Assembly: GCF_030272615.1 (NCBI RefSeq)
Contig: NC_081412.1
Span: forward strand, 99,947,796-100,011,795
Source: Cryptomeria japonica
Lineage: Eukaryota; Streptophyta; Pinopsida; Cupressales; Cupressaceae
Direction of reading: 5' to 3'
Length of the DNA: 64,000 bases
Both the position numbers and the translations under genes were made by a program. Below the pieces are notes generated by a model, which made no database searches, was not told the DNA's origin, and saw only the letters and a list, made by a program, of their open reading frames with translations. This document shows, piece by piece, positions 10,721-22,249 of this stretch. Each line of letters opens with the position of its first letter. Position 1 is the stretch's first letter.

Positions 10721-11794
10721 TTTTTTATGATTTTGCCCCCAGTGTCTAGCAAGGCAAGGAATATGACAGGTGAATAAATAGGCTTGCTGAAATGATGGTG
10801 GATAGAGGGAAGACAAAGGCCTTTTATCATGGAGACAATATGGATGCAATTTCCAAGGGCTATGGCGTGATGGGACAAGAGACTGGATATGACAATGTAA
10901 AGCAAGAACATGGCATGAGGGACATGTCAAGAGGTGTTTGAAACCATGTTTAAATTTTGCGTCCTTATGTCAGATCAAGATCAAAGAATGAAAAAGAGTG
11001 TATGGATAGTGATAAGATATGGATAGGATAAGCAAGACCAAGAATGAATAAGGGACATGGACTGAAGGTCGGGATAGGATACATGATAGTGGTAGAAAGT
11101 CGCAATAAGATAGGGAATATGGATGAAAGGTTGTAATAAGCAAATGGATAAATGACCAAAAGCTATGATAGACTAAAAGCTACAAACAAGATGCATGATG
11201 CTCATGAAGATCGTCAGCCTTGTCAAGATCAAAGGTGGAAAGGGAAACTGGACATGAGGGACAATAGGATAATGGAGGGTAATGACAGGGGTTCGATAGG
11301 ATAATGAAGGGCAATAGGATATGAAGGAGGACACCCGCCCCCAAGTGTGATGTGCAAGAAGTTCATAAATTATGCATGACGCCTGTTTGCCAGGTTTTCA
11401 TCATGGTACTTGCCCAAGGCGCCTGTTTGCCAGGTTTCCACCAGTGGACGAATTATTTTTGCATTACTTTTTTCTTTCGTTTTTTTTTTTTCTTTTTCAC
11501 TTTTTTTTTTTTTTTTTGACATTTTCAAAAGAAGATGGACACATAATAGGGGATGGAAGGAGGACTCAAACATCTTTTTGTTTGGATAGTAGCCTTGAGA
11601 AAGATGGACCATGACCTTTTAAAAGTATGCTCAAAGACGTTGGTAGGATAAGGACATGGACAATGAGATGAAACTAAGGCAATGATTTATGCAAAGGATT
11701 GGATGAGAGGGATGGAAGGATGGAAAATATGCATTGGATAATGGATAGGGTATTGGAAGAATTGGGATTTATTGGATGGAAATGAAGGCAAGAT
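10721..11794 (-). other. Non-coding region after Q/P-rich ORF, principal arm
   Basis: Mirror of 6939-7905. It holds the poly-T tract (about 11468-11518), the tandem GCCTGTTTGCCAGG pair of about 40-bp period (11385-11450) and purine-rich sequence. The short frames at 10706-11159 have counterparts in the other arm, but their codon use and lack of motifs give no reason to call genes. Confidence 0.55.
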
Positions 11795-14593
11795 CTACAT
11801 TGGCACACACCTTGAGGGGTGATGGACTGATGGAGGAAAAATGTATTTTGGATATTGAGATTTGGATGGAGGAAAGGCTATAGATTTTGGGACATAAGGG
11901 CCCAAAATGGATGAAGAAGGTGATGGAGAAATAGACTTGGAAGGTTTGGATGGAGGAATAGAAATTTTGGATGCCAAGTTTGATGTTTCTCTTTGTGCTT
12001 CAAGGAGCTTCTTGGGAATCCACATGGTTTTTGATGTTTCATGCTTTTGTGGTTCCTTGGAGTGCATTACTTGCACAAGGGATTTAGGAACCCATATATA
12101 TTTTGACTTTGCTTGATTTTTCTCAGTGGGCCTTTGTGGCCTTTTGGATATTTCTTTTTCTTTATAAATCATCTTGTTCTTTGTTTTGACATGTCGATTA
12201 TATTGGACATGTTGATCCTTGAATACATGTGGATTGCTAGACTTATGATACTTATACTTGGCATCCAAATTGCTTGGAAGAGGGAATGAATGTTGGTGTG
12301 GATGGGAATAATATGGAGGCATGTGGGATGGATGGAAGGTTCTCCAAGATGTGTGCCTTTGTTGATGTTGCATAGGAGATGGAGAGATATAGGGACCTAG
12401 AATGGATGGAAGCGATGATGGGGAAGGTGGACATTTGGATTTTGACTTTGAAGGGATACCAATGCCTTGAGTGTGAGCTCTGTAGCCATGACCATTAGTA
12501 TACTCTTTGATATGAAGGGGTTCTTGCTTGTGAAGGTCTACCCCTTTGTCTTTATGAATATCTTGACTTGTAGGAGACTCTTTTCTTTGGGAAGAAGACG
12601 CGAGTTCATTATGAGGTGGATGTGATATGAGAGAAATAATGAGATCTTGAAGTGGATTGGATTGCACCAAAGTGGAAGAACCCATTATGCATGTCGAGGG
12701 TTCATGAACATCTTGCACTGACACATTAGAATCATGAGAGGTATCAGGATCATGAGGGGGATTGGGATTATGTAGTGGACATGGTTCAATGACAAGCTCT
12801 TCAAGAGATGAAATGGGAGAAATAATGGGATCATCAAAAGAAATGAGACCTTGGAGTGTATATGGAGCATTAAGACAAGGAGATGAAGGAACAAAAGGAT
12901 CTTGTGGAGGATGTGAAGGAAGAATTTGATCTTGACAAGGAGGAAGATCATTGGAATCCTCTTTAAAGGTGCTTTGCTTTGGACTTTCAATGGGATCATC
13001 GGAAAGGATGGAAGGGATATTTGGAATGTCAATGGGATCTGAAAAGACATTTTGTTCATGAAATGGAAGGGGATCATTTGGGATTGGATGGACTAGAATA
13101 TCTTGATCTTGCTCAGGGAATGGAGTGTCAATGGGACTTTGGATAGGATGGACAAGAATAGGGGAATCATTGTGAGTGTCTGGGGAAATGGGATCCTGGT
13201 CAACAATTGGATGGGATGATAAGGTTTCAGGATCTTGATCTCGATCTGTTTCAACACGTGTTTCTCCATGCTCTAAATTATCTTCTTGACATGGGGTTGG
13301 ACTTTGGATATGCATGGAGGATTCTGACAAGGAATCAATGTTTTGGCATGAAGGAAATACACTTTGAACAATTGTGATGGATTCTGGCAAGGAATCAATG
13401 CTTGAACATGAGGAAGAGGGACTTCGAATGGGGTCCTCTAAAACAGGTAATGGCAGTAAAGTGCATGGTGGCATTGGGTCTTGTATTTCTGAAACATGAC
13501 AAGGATGTGCATCATGAATTGGATTATTGATTATGGATAGCTCTTGGATAATTTCATCCTTGGGTGTATTGTTTGATGAGGACAATATAGATGGTTCTTG
13601 TGAAACTTCTAAAGGTGTAGGGATAGATGCCACTGGAGAGTCAACTTGCTTGTGAGGGGATGAGGCATTGCTAGACATAAGTGTATTATCTTGATCTTCC
13701 TCAAAGAACTCACTTGGTAGTTTCCTTAAGAGCATTGCAATAAAGCCACCTTTCTTTTTAGGTTTTGACATGATTGGATCTGGAATTTGAACTTGTTTTT
13801 GGTTTGATGTCATGTTTTGATATTGAACTAGATGTTGATCATTTTGGTTTGACATGTTCAAAATTTGGCTTGGTGTGTGTTGCAACCTTTGTTTTTGAAT
13901 GCTTGGTTGTAGTTGTTGACATTGATATGTTGATTGAACTTGTTGATATTCCACCATTGGTTGAACTATTTGTTGACATTGTATTGTTGGTTGGACACAT
14001 TGGTCAAATTGGACCATTGGTTGTATTGGTTGTATATGTTGAACAATTGGTTGAACCATTGGATGTATTGGTTGTATATGTTGGACCGTTGGTTGTGTCT
14101 TTTGGAAATGTTGGACCATGGGTTGTGTCATTGGTTGTGATGGTTGAAAATGTGATTGATAGTAAACACCTTCTTGTTCTGGTTGTGGAGACACATAATG
14201 TTGAAATTGATGTTGTCTCTTTTCTTGAAATTGTTTCATCATCTCTATTTGGGAGAGGAGAGCTGGTATGTCTGATCGTTCAAGAAGAGATCTTACATCA
14301 ATTGGCTCAATCTTTGGATTTTGACCTGGAAATTTTCGAAGCATTTTGGACATTTTTGATCTAATTTTCTAAATGTTTTTCACTCTTTGTTCCAAAATCT
14401 CATTTTCTTGAGCTAGTCTCTCCTCTAGTTTTTGTATTTGAAGACTTGTTTCATCATAAAGAGTTTGATCGATATTGCCTTGTTGTTGGATTGGATAGAA
14501 TTGTGATTGCATTGTCGGTTGATATGTCAAACTTTGTTGCATCATTGGTGCTTGGCACCTTGTTTCAATAGACATGTCACTATGCAAATGCAA
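11795..14593 (-). CDS. Q/P-rich retroelement protein, best-preserved copy
   Basis: An 852-aa open frame runs 14353-11795. A 74-aa frame just upstream (14593-14369, MHLHSDMSIETRCQ..., ending in a coiled-coil-like LEERLAQENEILEQ) is evidently its original N-terminus, cut off by stop codons near 14360, giving about 940 aa. The Gln-rich N-terminal third has tandem HIQPIQPMVQ-type repeats, more of them than the other arm. A long Pro/Ser/Asp/Ile-rich middle follows (DPIESP, PIPNDPLPF and similar). The C-terminus is basic and carries YIWVPKSLVQ and TMWIPKKLLEAQ. No CCHC knuckle, protease or RT motif appears. It sits where gag is expected, between leader and 3' region, so a structural role is the simplest guess, unproven. 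Confidence 0.65.
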
Positions 14594-16619
14594 TATTTTT
14601 GGAATTTTTCAAGGATAATATATGATATGCAACTAAATGCAAACTAAATGAATGAAAATGCAATCTATGGCGAGAGTGAAACCTATGTTTTTGTTCTTTT
14701 TTTCAAGATTTTGACAAACTTTTGAAATGCAAATCTAAAAGAGAGACCCTTAAGAAATTGGAATGATGTCTAGACCTCAAAGGACAAAATGACAATGTCT
14801 CCCCTATATGCTTGGATACTAAGCTAGGTTTGACAAAATGACATGGATGACAAAAGGAGAAAGAGTTTGATAAGGTCTAGACTTCCTAACAATGACTTAG
14901 GGTTTATCAAAGATTTGGATTACTCAAGTATGACAAAACCTAGTTTTGGCACTATATGCAAAGGGACAATTAATATGCAAGTGACCTTGATATGATATGA
15001 TAATGACTTAAGCTTAATGAAGAGACCTAGGGTATGCAAATATGAATGTATGACAATGGTATGACTTTAATGTAAGAGGACACATGCAAATGGACGACTT
15101 CTATTGAAAGGAGTATGACTTAGGTGAAATCTAACCTTAGTAATGACAAATGACTTTGCAAAATGCAACCTAGGATGAACCTAAATGTAAGTGACATGCA
15201 TGTTAAGACAAGATTTTGAACAATGTTTGACAACCATGTTTGAAAGGTGTTTTGAAGCTTGTTGAACGTTTGTTGGATGAATGTCTCTTATGTTTAACCT
15301 TGTTTTGAATCAATTTATTTTTCTTTTTGAAATGGGATGCAATTAAACTTTTGACAATCAAAGAATACAAGATATTGCAACTTAGACTCAAGACACTCAT
15401 GCTCATTTCCACATTTCTTATGGTAGGCAAAGACATTAGGTACTTGAGAGGTAGACTCATTATGAGATTCAAGGAGAATACATAGATGCTTGACCCCATG
15501 GGATCCCCTCCATGGCACTCACTTCTCAGGGTAGCCAAGCATCAGTCCCCATGGAAATCTCCCCATGGCGAACTTAGTATCTCTTCTAAGTATCCGAACC
15601 TGTCCTTCTCAAGAAACTAGAAGGGTTTTTGGCCTCTAAAACAAGGTGTTTAGTAAGGATTTCTGTTAAGCATTACTCCTTGATGTCACACAAGCGTGAT
15701 TGAGACATTAAGCCCATCAAGATACCAAAAAAATGTAGTCGTGCAAGCATGATTTAGACCAAAAGGCCCTACTTAGATGTTGATATGAGAAAGAGTTTCA
15801 AGGGGCATCACTTCCCAAGTAACTACAATTCCCACATAACACTTCCTTCGAAGCTTTCACTCATCAGGTATTTGTTTATAGTGAGTTAGAATGCCAAGGA
15901 ATTCTAGCCGTACTCACTTTGGGTCATTCCCTTCTCACGATTATCACTTGCTTGCAAAAGCAAAGTGGTCGGGAAGGCAGGCCCTCTAAGGGTGACAAAC
16001 AATCAAAGACATGAGCATGGTATTGAAGATCTGGATTTCTGATCACCCTAAAAGGATGAGAGCATACTCTCCTACTCCAATGTCAAACTCAACAATCAAA
16101 TCAAAAACATGTTTATTCCAACCTACTTATAAATCACTAAGTGCCTAATTAAAAATCTCAAACACACAGTTTGGTTGTTTCTCCAAGGCAACCTGCAAAA
16201 CCCAAGTTAGAGGTTTGATTTGTTGTCTTTGACCATCGATTCTCCGTAACACATGTTAGTAGTTTGATTTTTAGTCTTTTCCATGCGTATGCCAAGATTC
16301 TGCACAAATAATTAGTACCAAAATCCAAAGCACAGAAAATAGAATGCAAAAACACCAAAAATTTGAAGTAAAAACTGCATTTTTCACCTCTGTTCTGGAC
16401 TTTACACAAGCGCAAGATGCATGACATAGGCGCAATATGTATGACACAAGCGCAAGATGTCACCTACACAAGTGCAAGATGCATGACACAAGCGCAAGAT
16501 GCATGACACAAGCGCGGAAGTGTCCAGAATACCCTGCACGGCCCTGTTTTTGGGTTTTTTTGACCTGCAAACAACTTGAAAGCACTCAAAACACCATAAA
16601 GAGGATTAGAAGGTTAGTT
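14594..16619 (-). other. Non-coding leader of the 17.3-kb element
   Basis: About 2 kb between PBS and ORF on the minus strand, the inverse match of 2104-4162. It includes short frames at 15538-15203 that have a near-identical counterpart at 3188-3382. I read it as untranslated leader, because both copies lack a family signature and neither extends into the main ORF. Confidence 0.6.
16405..16525 (-). repeat. Minisatellite with core ACACAAGCGCAAGATG
   Basis: Five to six units of roughly 20-24 bp (ATGACACAAGCGCAAG). It is the inverse counterpart of 2205-2335, with a slightly different unit register, so the arrays have drifted independently. Confidence 0.8.
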
Positions 16620-16637
16620 TTCACGTCGGGTTCACCA
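16620..16637 (-). other. Primer-binding site of the 17.3-kb element
   Basis: Minus-strand TGGTGAACCCGACGTGA lies five bases inside the 5' LTR end at 16643. It has the same core as the plus-strand PBS at 2086. Confidence 0.75.
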
Positions 16638-16642
16638 TATAA

Positions 16643-17952
16643 TGTACGTTAGGAAATAGGAAATCATCAAAGCAATATATATAAAGACATATTAATCATT
16701 ATTAGCTCAATCACAAACACACATTGCAATGATCTAATCCTAAGCACACTCAATAGAGATATGAAAACAAAGCATTCAAAATGAAAGATTATGCAAACCA
16801 AATGTAGAATTGAATGCTCCTTCCATGCGGCTCCATTGTTCTTCTTTCCTCTTCAATGGATTTGTGGATCTCACCTACAAGTGCACATACAATTGAAAGC
16901 AAGATTGATGAAAAGCTCAAGAGTACTAGAAGCGTAAGTTCGATAGTTTGATTAAGGATTCGGATTCAAGAATCAAGGGATTTGATTGAAGAAATTCATC
17001 CAATTTATAGAGAAATTGGAGAAAAAGACAAGATTAGCATGATCCAATTCAAATGGAAATTGCAAATCAATGTGAAAAATTATGACAAATTATGCACTTT
17101 CCATGCACAATTTGATTGATTGATAATTGATGACAAATTATGACACATTCTATGTCAAAATTGATTGATTGTCAATTATGAAAAATTATGACAAATTGGA
17201 ATGTCATTCCCATGGAATTAGGAGATGAAATAGGAGGGAAAAGAAATTAGAAATTAAGAAAATTAGAAAATTGAAATTGATGACAATTAGGAATTAGAAA
17301 TTGATGGAAAAATAGGAAATTAGGAACTAGAAGAAATTAGGTAAATTAATTAATAATTTGTCATTTATTAATTAATTTACAAGAGGAAGAATAATTAGCC
17401 AATTAAATAAAGATTTAATTGTAATGAGAAGACCTAGTATTAATAAATAATTTAGTAATCCTAGAGGAAGAAATGACAAATTAGGTTAAATGAATAAATC
17501 ATAAAACCCTAGAAGACGAATTAGAAATGCGAAAATGACAATTAGGTCTTGATTGAAGATAATTGATATCGATTCGATCATGATTTTGAATTGATAAATG
17601 ACCAGTGTTGATAAATGATTTGATTGAGATTGGTTGACAAAAATTAATGACAAATTGACCAAATTGACATGATAGAAAAGGACAAGGATCGATGACGAAT
17701 CGATCGCAATATGACAAGATTGACAAGGACAAAGATCGACCAAAATCATGACTGAAGATTATTGTCGACAAGACCAAATTCAAAAGCGAGATAGATGAAG
17801 AATGCAGAAGAATGACTCGATGCTCGCAAATGATAAAGACCAAATGCGTGACATAGGAGAAAATGTTAATGCGACGCAAAAACCTAAAATGAGGCAATGC
17901 GCAAATGTTAAAGTATGACCTCGCAAGCGTTGACCATTTTTAGGTGTCTACA
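16643..17952 (-). repeat. Complete 5' LTR (1310 bp) of the 17.3-kb element
   Basis: On the minus strand it runs from TGTAGACACCTAAAAATGG (17952) to CCTAACGTACA (16643), so the termini are TGT...ACA. It is flanked by TSD CCACC on the outside and the PBS on the inside. A TATA motif CTATAAAT (minus) is at 17010-17003. AT-rich ATTAATTAATT runs fill 17340-17470. The other LTR copies are split over 8104-8380 and 656-1373, with a partial copy at 1409-2080. Confidence 0.85.
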
Positions 17953-17957
17953 CCACC
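17953..17957. repeat. Target-site duplication CCACC, right copy
   Basis: Matches 651-655 exactly. It falls inside a Gly-Gly codon pair of the base-layer ORF2. Confidence 0.85.
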
Positions 17958-19802
17958 AACTTTCCTTTACCCTTGTCTTTGTCTTTTTGATATACTTTGA
18001 ATGTCTTTTTAGGTCTTCTCCTTTCCTCTTGCTTTTCCTTCTCTACAAATAATATATCCCATTTATCTGCAATCTCATCTGCAATTTCTTTTACCCTTCC
18101 AATCATCAGGCTCACTTGCTAGTGTCCACTGACAAATACTGACCGATTAGCTTCATAAATAAGTTCATCTATCTCTTCCTTAGAATTTACCAGATGTACA
18201 GCTAAGAGTGCTTCAAATTTCAACTTCTTATCCAATTCTATTACATATATCCTTTTAGCTTCTAATCTCATGTATAAATCATTTGGTAACTCATCAATCA
18301 CTTCTATCAGCACTTTCTTGTAAATATCTAAATGTAGAACAATGCTTTCCTCTGGTGTTTCTGTCAAAATCATTAAAAGAATTATACTATTTATTCGCAT
18401 TAGATAGATTACCTTCCTCTGTAATCTCATTCAATAGATCATCCAATGTGGGGGTAACCAGTGTCTGTTTCTTCTTAGGTGTAAGTTTCTTCTTCAGTTC
18501 CCTAACTGCCTGTTATTTCTTCCTTAGTGTTCTCATTTTCTTAGGTGAAGGAGAGGGTACCAGTGAGGATTTTCTCTTCCTTTCTACTCTTTTAAACTCA
18601 ACAAACTTACCACTATTAGTATATGAGGATGTTACAACCAGTGAAACATGTGCTTTTGGTTGTAGTCCTTCAAGTTCACTTGCTGATATACCACTGATGT
18701 TCATGACATTTTCTTTGATTTCTTTCACCTTCTTGGAGGCATCTCTGATAAATTTTTCTCTTCTCTTTGTCCTTTTCTACATAGATACATTTCTCTCTAT
18801 AGTTTCTACACTTCCAAATAATTTCTCAGAAGGCTCTCTTGGTGCATCAAGTAGAGCTTTAGCATATGTTTCCAAAACAGATAGGTCAACCTCATAACCC
18901 ATATAGTTCTAGGGCTTACTGCTTCCATCCAAGTTTCATCTCTCTTAATCACAAAATAGATTTCCTTGTCATATTTGTCAATTATGATCTATGGTAGTCT
19001 CTCTCTTTCTGTCATCTTAGATTGGAATGTTTTGAAGTAGTCTAAGATGTTCTTAATACTGTCAGTGCCCATACTAGTGAAAGTATCTTGTATTTGTTTT
19101 CCTACCGGGATGTCATAACCAAAATCCTTGTGACCTATGTCGGGCATCTCCTTGGTAAAGTACAACATTAGACATACTAGAAGGTTTCCAAAATGGAAAG
19201 TACCTTTCTTGTCTCCCTTAATCTTCTTTAGGTTGTCAATTAATTCATCGTTAAGCCATTCACACACATCAATCTTAGCATTATTGTTTACCATCTCATA
19301 TGCACTATAAATACATAGGCTAGAAATAGAATTTAGTCTATTTGCATGAGTTTCTTTGTAACCTAGTACCATACTCACATATCTTACATTTATGTCCTTA
19401 ACATCATTCACTCTAAGTGACCTTATATCATGTGTGGCTTCGGTTAAATCCATAACTCCTCTGTTAGGCATCTTCTTGGTTTTATCAGGTCTACTACCAA
19501 TTGAAGGTAAACCAGTAGATGCCTTAATTGCTTCCTTGGTTATCTTGCAAACTGATTTCAACCACATGAACTCTCCATGGACTCTACTCAATACAAGTCT
19601 AACAACTTCCTTTGGAAATTTAGGAATGTTTAGAATCTCTACAAAACCTAAATTTTCCACAATCTTATGTTCAGGTTTAATCACTCCATTTTCATCAGTA
19701 ATAACTTCATTGAATATCTTATTCAAATCCTCAGTCCCTAGGTTTTCTATATTGCAATGTATGTAGATTCTAGGGTCTTCTGCAAATGATACACCTTTCG
19801 GT
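17958..19802 (-). pseudogene. ORF2 of base-layer element, N-terminal and central segment
   Basis: The minus-strand frame 19726-18989 (245 aa) plus its upstream continuation to 19802 gives the conserved domain found in all three ORF2 copies: VRLVLSRVHG, TGLPSIGSRPDKTKK, RSLRVNDVKDINVRYVSM, ANRLNSISSLCIYSA, CEWLNDELIDNL, FGNLLVCLML and IPVGKQI. Downstream (18900-17953) is a Lys/Ser-rich linker with several stops, then VYQKDKDKGKGK leading into the 655-1 block. I do not recognise the domain as an enzyme. It may be specific to these retroelements. Confidence 0.7.
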
Positions 19803-20921
19803 TGTTGGCATTTTTGATGTTTATGTTGTGATTGTCATTGATGGACACACACTTGCATTGAGATCCACTTTATATGTATGAGCTAGAGCTCAACCAGAAG
19901 TTGTATTCTAGTCTTTAGACTAGGGGTGATTTTGTAGAATGCGTTTCCCAGTCTGAAGCAGCATGTTGACCTGAAGCGGTTCGTAGATTCCAAGCGATAC
20001 GAGGGAGCAAAGAGACATAACACATTCTTACTAGTCTTCATTTTTGTCAAACTGGCAACTGGTATTTTGTATGAACCGGTAATACTTTGTGATGAGTTAC
20101 CAATCCACCGATTGTTTGACGGTGCTGACACATTGACGGTGCTTTTTGTGTCGTGTTACTGAGTATGTCTAGATTCATTGAACCTAGGAAATTGTAATGT
20201 AATCCTATTGGACCGACATGAAATCAGATTCCTTTAAAAGGACATTATGTCTAGGGTTTTAAGTTGTTGTTGAAAAGGGTTTAAGTTGTGCTAGGGTTCA
20301 AGGTGGTTGTTAAGTTATTGTAAGTGCGATTTTATCTGAGAAGATCAAGTTGTAACTGAGTGAGAGATAGAGAAGACTGAAGTAATGCTGGAATGAATTA
20401 ACATTGAGCAATATTGGATCTAACAAAGTAGTTTGTGCTATTAGATAGATCAAACACTTGTTGATTACTCACATCTTTGACAAGTTTGTAGCCCTTAACC
20501 GGGTAGGCCCAAAAGCCTTTGTAAAATCCTCTAACAAGGTGGTTCACCACTGTGAATCTAAAATCCTCTAACAAGGTAGTCTTTAATCGGACTTATCTCC
20601 TAATAGAGATTGAGATTCCTAATAGGATCTGTTCTGGTGAAGAACATTGTAAGACCTTAATCAGTCTGGTTTCTATTCTGCAGATAGTGACTTGTGAGTT
20701 CCATCTCACCGTGGTTTTTCCCAGTTGGGTTTCCACATCAAATATCTTGTGTTATGGTTGTATTGCTTTTCTGGGTGAATACTTTATTTGCATTTTGGTT
20801 TGCATGTGTGATAACCAGTCTATTTGTTAAACTATTTTATCGGTCTATCTTTAGACTGTTTAAGTGTTTTAGTGCAGTGATTTTTGGCATACTAATTCAC
20901 CCCCCCTCTTAGTATTCATCA
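19803..20921 (+). repeat. 5' LTR (1119 bp)
   Basis: Starts TGTTGGCATTTTTGATG and ends CTTAGTATTCATCA. It is a near-identical direct repeat of 26317-27450. A TATA-like CTTTAAAAGG is at 20232-20241. The copia LTR block GTTTTTCCCAGTTGGGTTTCC is at about 20715, followed by CTTGTGTTATGG. The small LTR length difference includes a GTTGTT indel near 20265. Confidence 0.85.
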
Positions 20922-20923
20922 AT

Positions 20924-20936
20924 TGGTATCAGAGCC
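20924..20936 (+). other. Primer-binding site, initiator-Met type
   Basis: TGGTATCAGAGCC begins two bases after the LTR end. This is the standard plant copia PBS, complementary to the 3' end of initiator tRNA-Met. Confidence 0.9.
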
Positions 20937-20971
20937 TACCTTTCTATAAGTTTAACCACTTGGAAAGAGAT

Positions 20972-22249
20972 ATGGGAGAATACACCTTGAGGGAACTTAC
21001 TCAACGTCTCACTTAGTCTGAGAAAGCCTATGATGATCTTATGGTCAAATACAAGGCATCTCAAGCAAAAAGGAGAGAACATGCAGAGAAGCTGATGGAG
21101 CTATCTGAAAGTAGTTCTAAAGATGAAGCAAATATGGAAGCCATGATTGCAGAAGTAAATAAGCTGAATGATTCAAACTCCAATTTGAGAAAGGAGTTGG
21201 AAGGATTGACTATCTGGTTTAGTCAAGAGCTTGAGAACCAGAGGAAAGCTAAAGATCTGGTAAAGGACAGAGATCATGAGATCTCCAAGTTGAAACAAGA
21301 GATTAGTACCCTAAATGCTCAACTCCATGCAAGCTGGATGGGAAAGGAAGACATGCAAGGAGAACTGAACATAGCCATCTCTGAAAATGCAAGCCTAATG
21401 GAGACAAATACTGCTATTTCCAAAGAACTCTCTGAGTCAAAGGAAATACTTGCTAAGTTTAGCAAAAGTACTTTCAAGCTAGAGAAAAAGCTTGAGTCAT
21501 CTAGACCGGTAAAGAATACCAATGGACTTGGTTTCTCTGGACATGAGGAAGGAGAATCCTTAGGAACAAATGCTGAAGCATCAAAGAAGCAACCGACACT
21601 CAAAGGAAATGGTAAGCAAAAATTCAAACCTGTTTGCTTTAACTGTCTTAAAGAAGGACACACTGCCCATGTATGTAGGAGCAAAGCCTACAATAATTTT
21701 CCTTACTTTATTAACAATGTACCTAGATCCAATAAGTTCAATGGTCATTGTTATGCATGCAACAAGTTTGGGCATAGAGCATCTGAATGCAGTTCTGTCA
21801 TGAACAATACTGGAAGATATCCTCAGAGGACCCAAGGAGCTGGTCCGGAATCTTTTGTGAACCGGAACCCTAACCAGTTTAATGCTTACAATTATCAGTC
21901 AAGCAACAATGGTTATCAATCGGCAACCGGATGGAGAACAAATTGTTGGATTTGTCATGGACATGGTCACACTGCTGCTACATGCAGAAGGAAGAATGGA
22001 AACATGAACAATGGACCTTGGAGAGCACCTGGATTGGTTTGCTATCACTGTAACAAACCAGGTCACATTGCAAGATTCTGCAGAAGTAGAAAGAGTATAT
22101 TTGATGATATACCAGTCACTCAAAAAGGAGAAATTGATGTTGAAATAGTTCAAGCGGACATGAACAAGACCTGGAGGAAGAAACCAACAATGTTGGAAGA
22201 GGAACCAGTTTTTGCACCTAGTGTGGAAATATCGGAACTGGCAAACTAA
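20972..22249 (+). pseudogene. gag: Gag-like protein: coiled coil plus four CCHC zinc knuckles
   Basis: The likely original start is the ATG at 20972. A single in-frame TAG (21014-21016) leaves a 402-aa open frame from 21041. Residues about 10-160 of that frame are Glu/Lys/Leu-rich with heptad-like spacing. Four CX2CX4HX4C knuckles follow at about 199-212 (CFNCLKEGHTAHVC), 237-250 (CYACNKFGHRASEC), 302-315 (CWICHGHGHTAATC) and 334-347 (CYHCNKPGHIARFC). Zinc knuckles bind RNA in retroelement Gags. Four of them, with a coiled coil instead of the usual copia N-terminal Gag domain, is atypical. Apart from the one stop it is well preserved. Confidence 0.8.

Larger units (their letters stand above)
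656..17952 (-). mobile_element. 17.3-kb gypsy-type non-autonomous element with internal inverted duplication
   Basis: Minus-strand order: 5' LTR 17952-16643, PBS 16637-16620, leader, Q/P-rich ORF 14593-11795, a 3' non-coding region, PPT at 8395-8381, and a 3' LTR starting at 8380. The 3' LTR is interrupted. After about 277 bases it passes into an inverted copy of the element's own LTR, PBS, leader, ORF and downstream region (8096-1409), and the distal LTR then resumes (1373-656). One CCACC TSD brackets the whole. No protease, RT, RNase H or integrase reading is seen, so it resembles a large retrotransposon derivative (LARD). The superfamily call rests on the TGTAGACACC LTR start, the PPT form and the non-Met PBS. 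Confidence 0.85.

Noticed and set aside
13774-14364. Plus-strand Val/Leu-rich open frame of 196 codons
   Set aside because: Antisense of the Gln-rich repeats (CAA/TTG codons) of the Q/P-rich ORF. The real frame is the longer one on minus.
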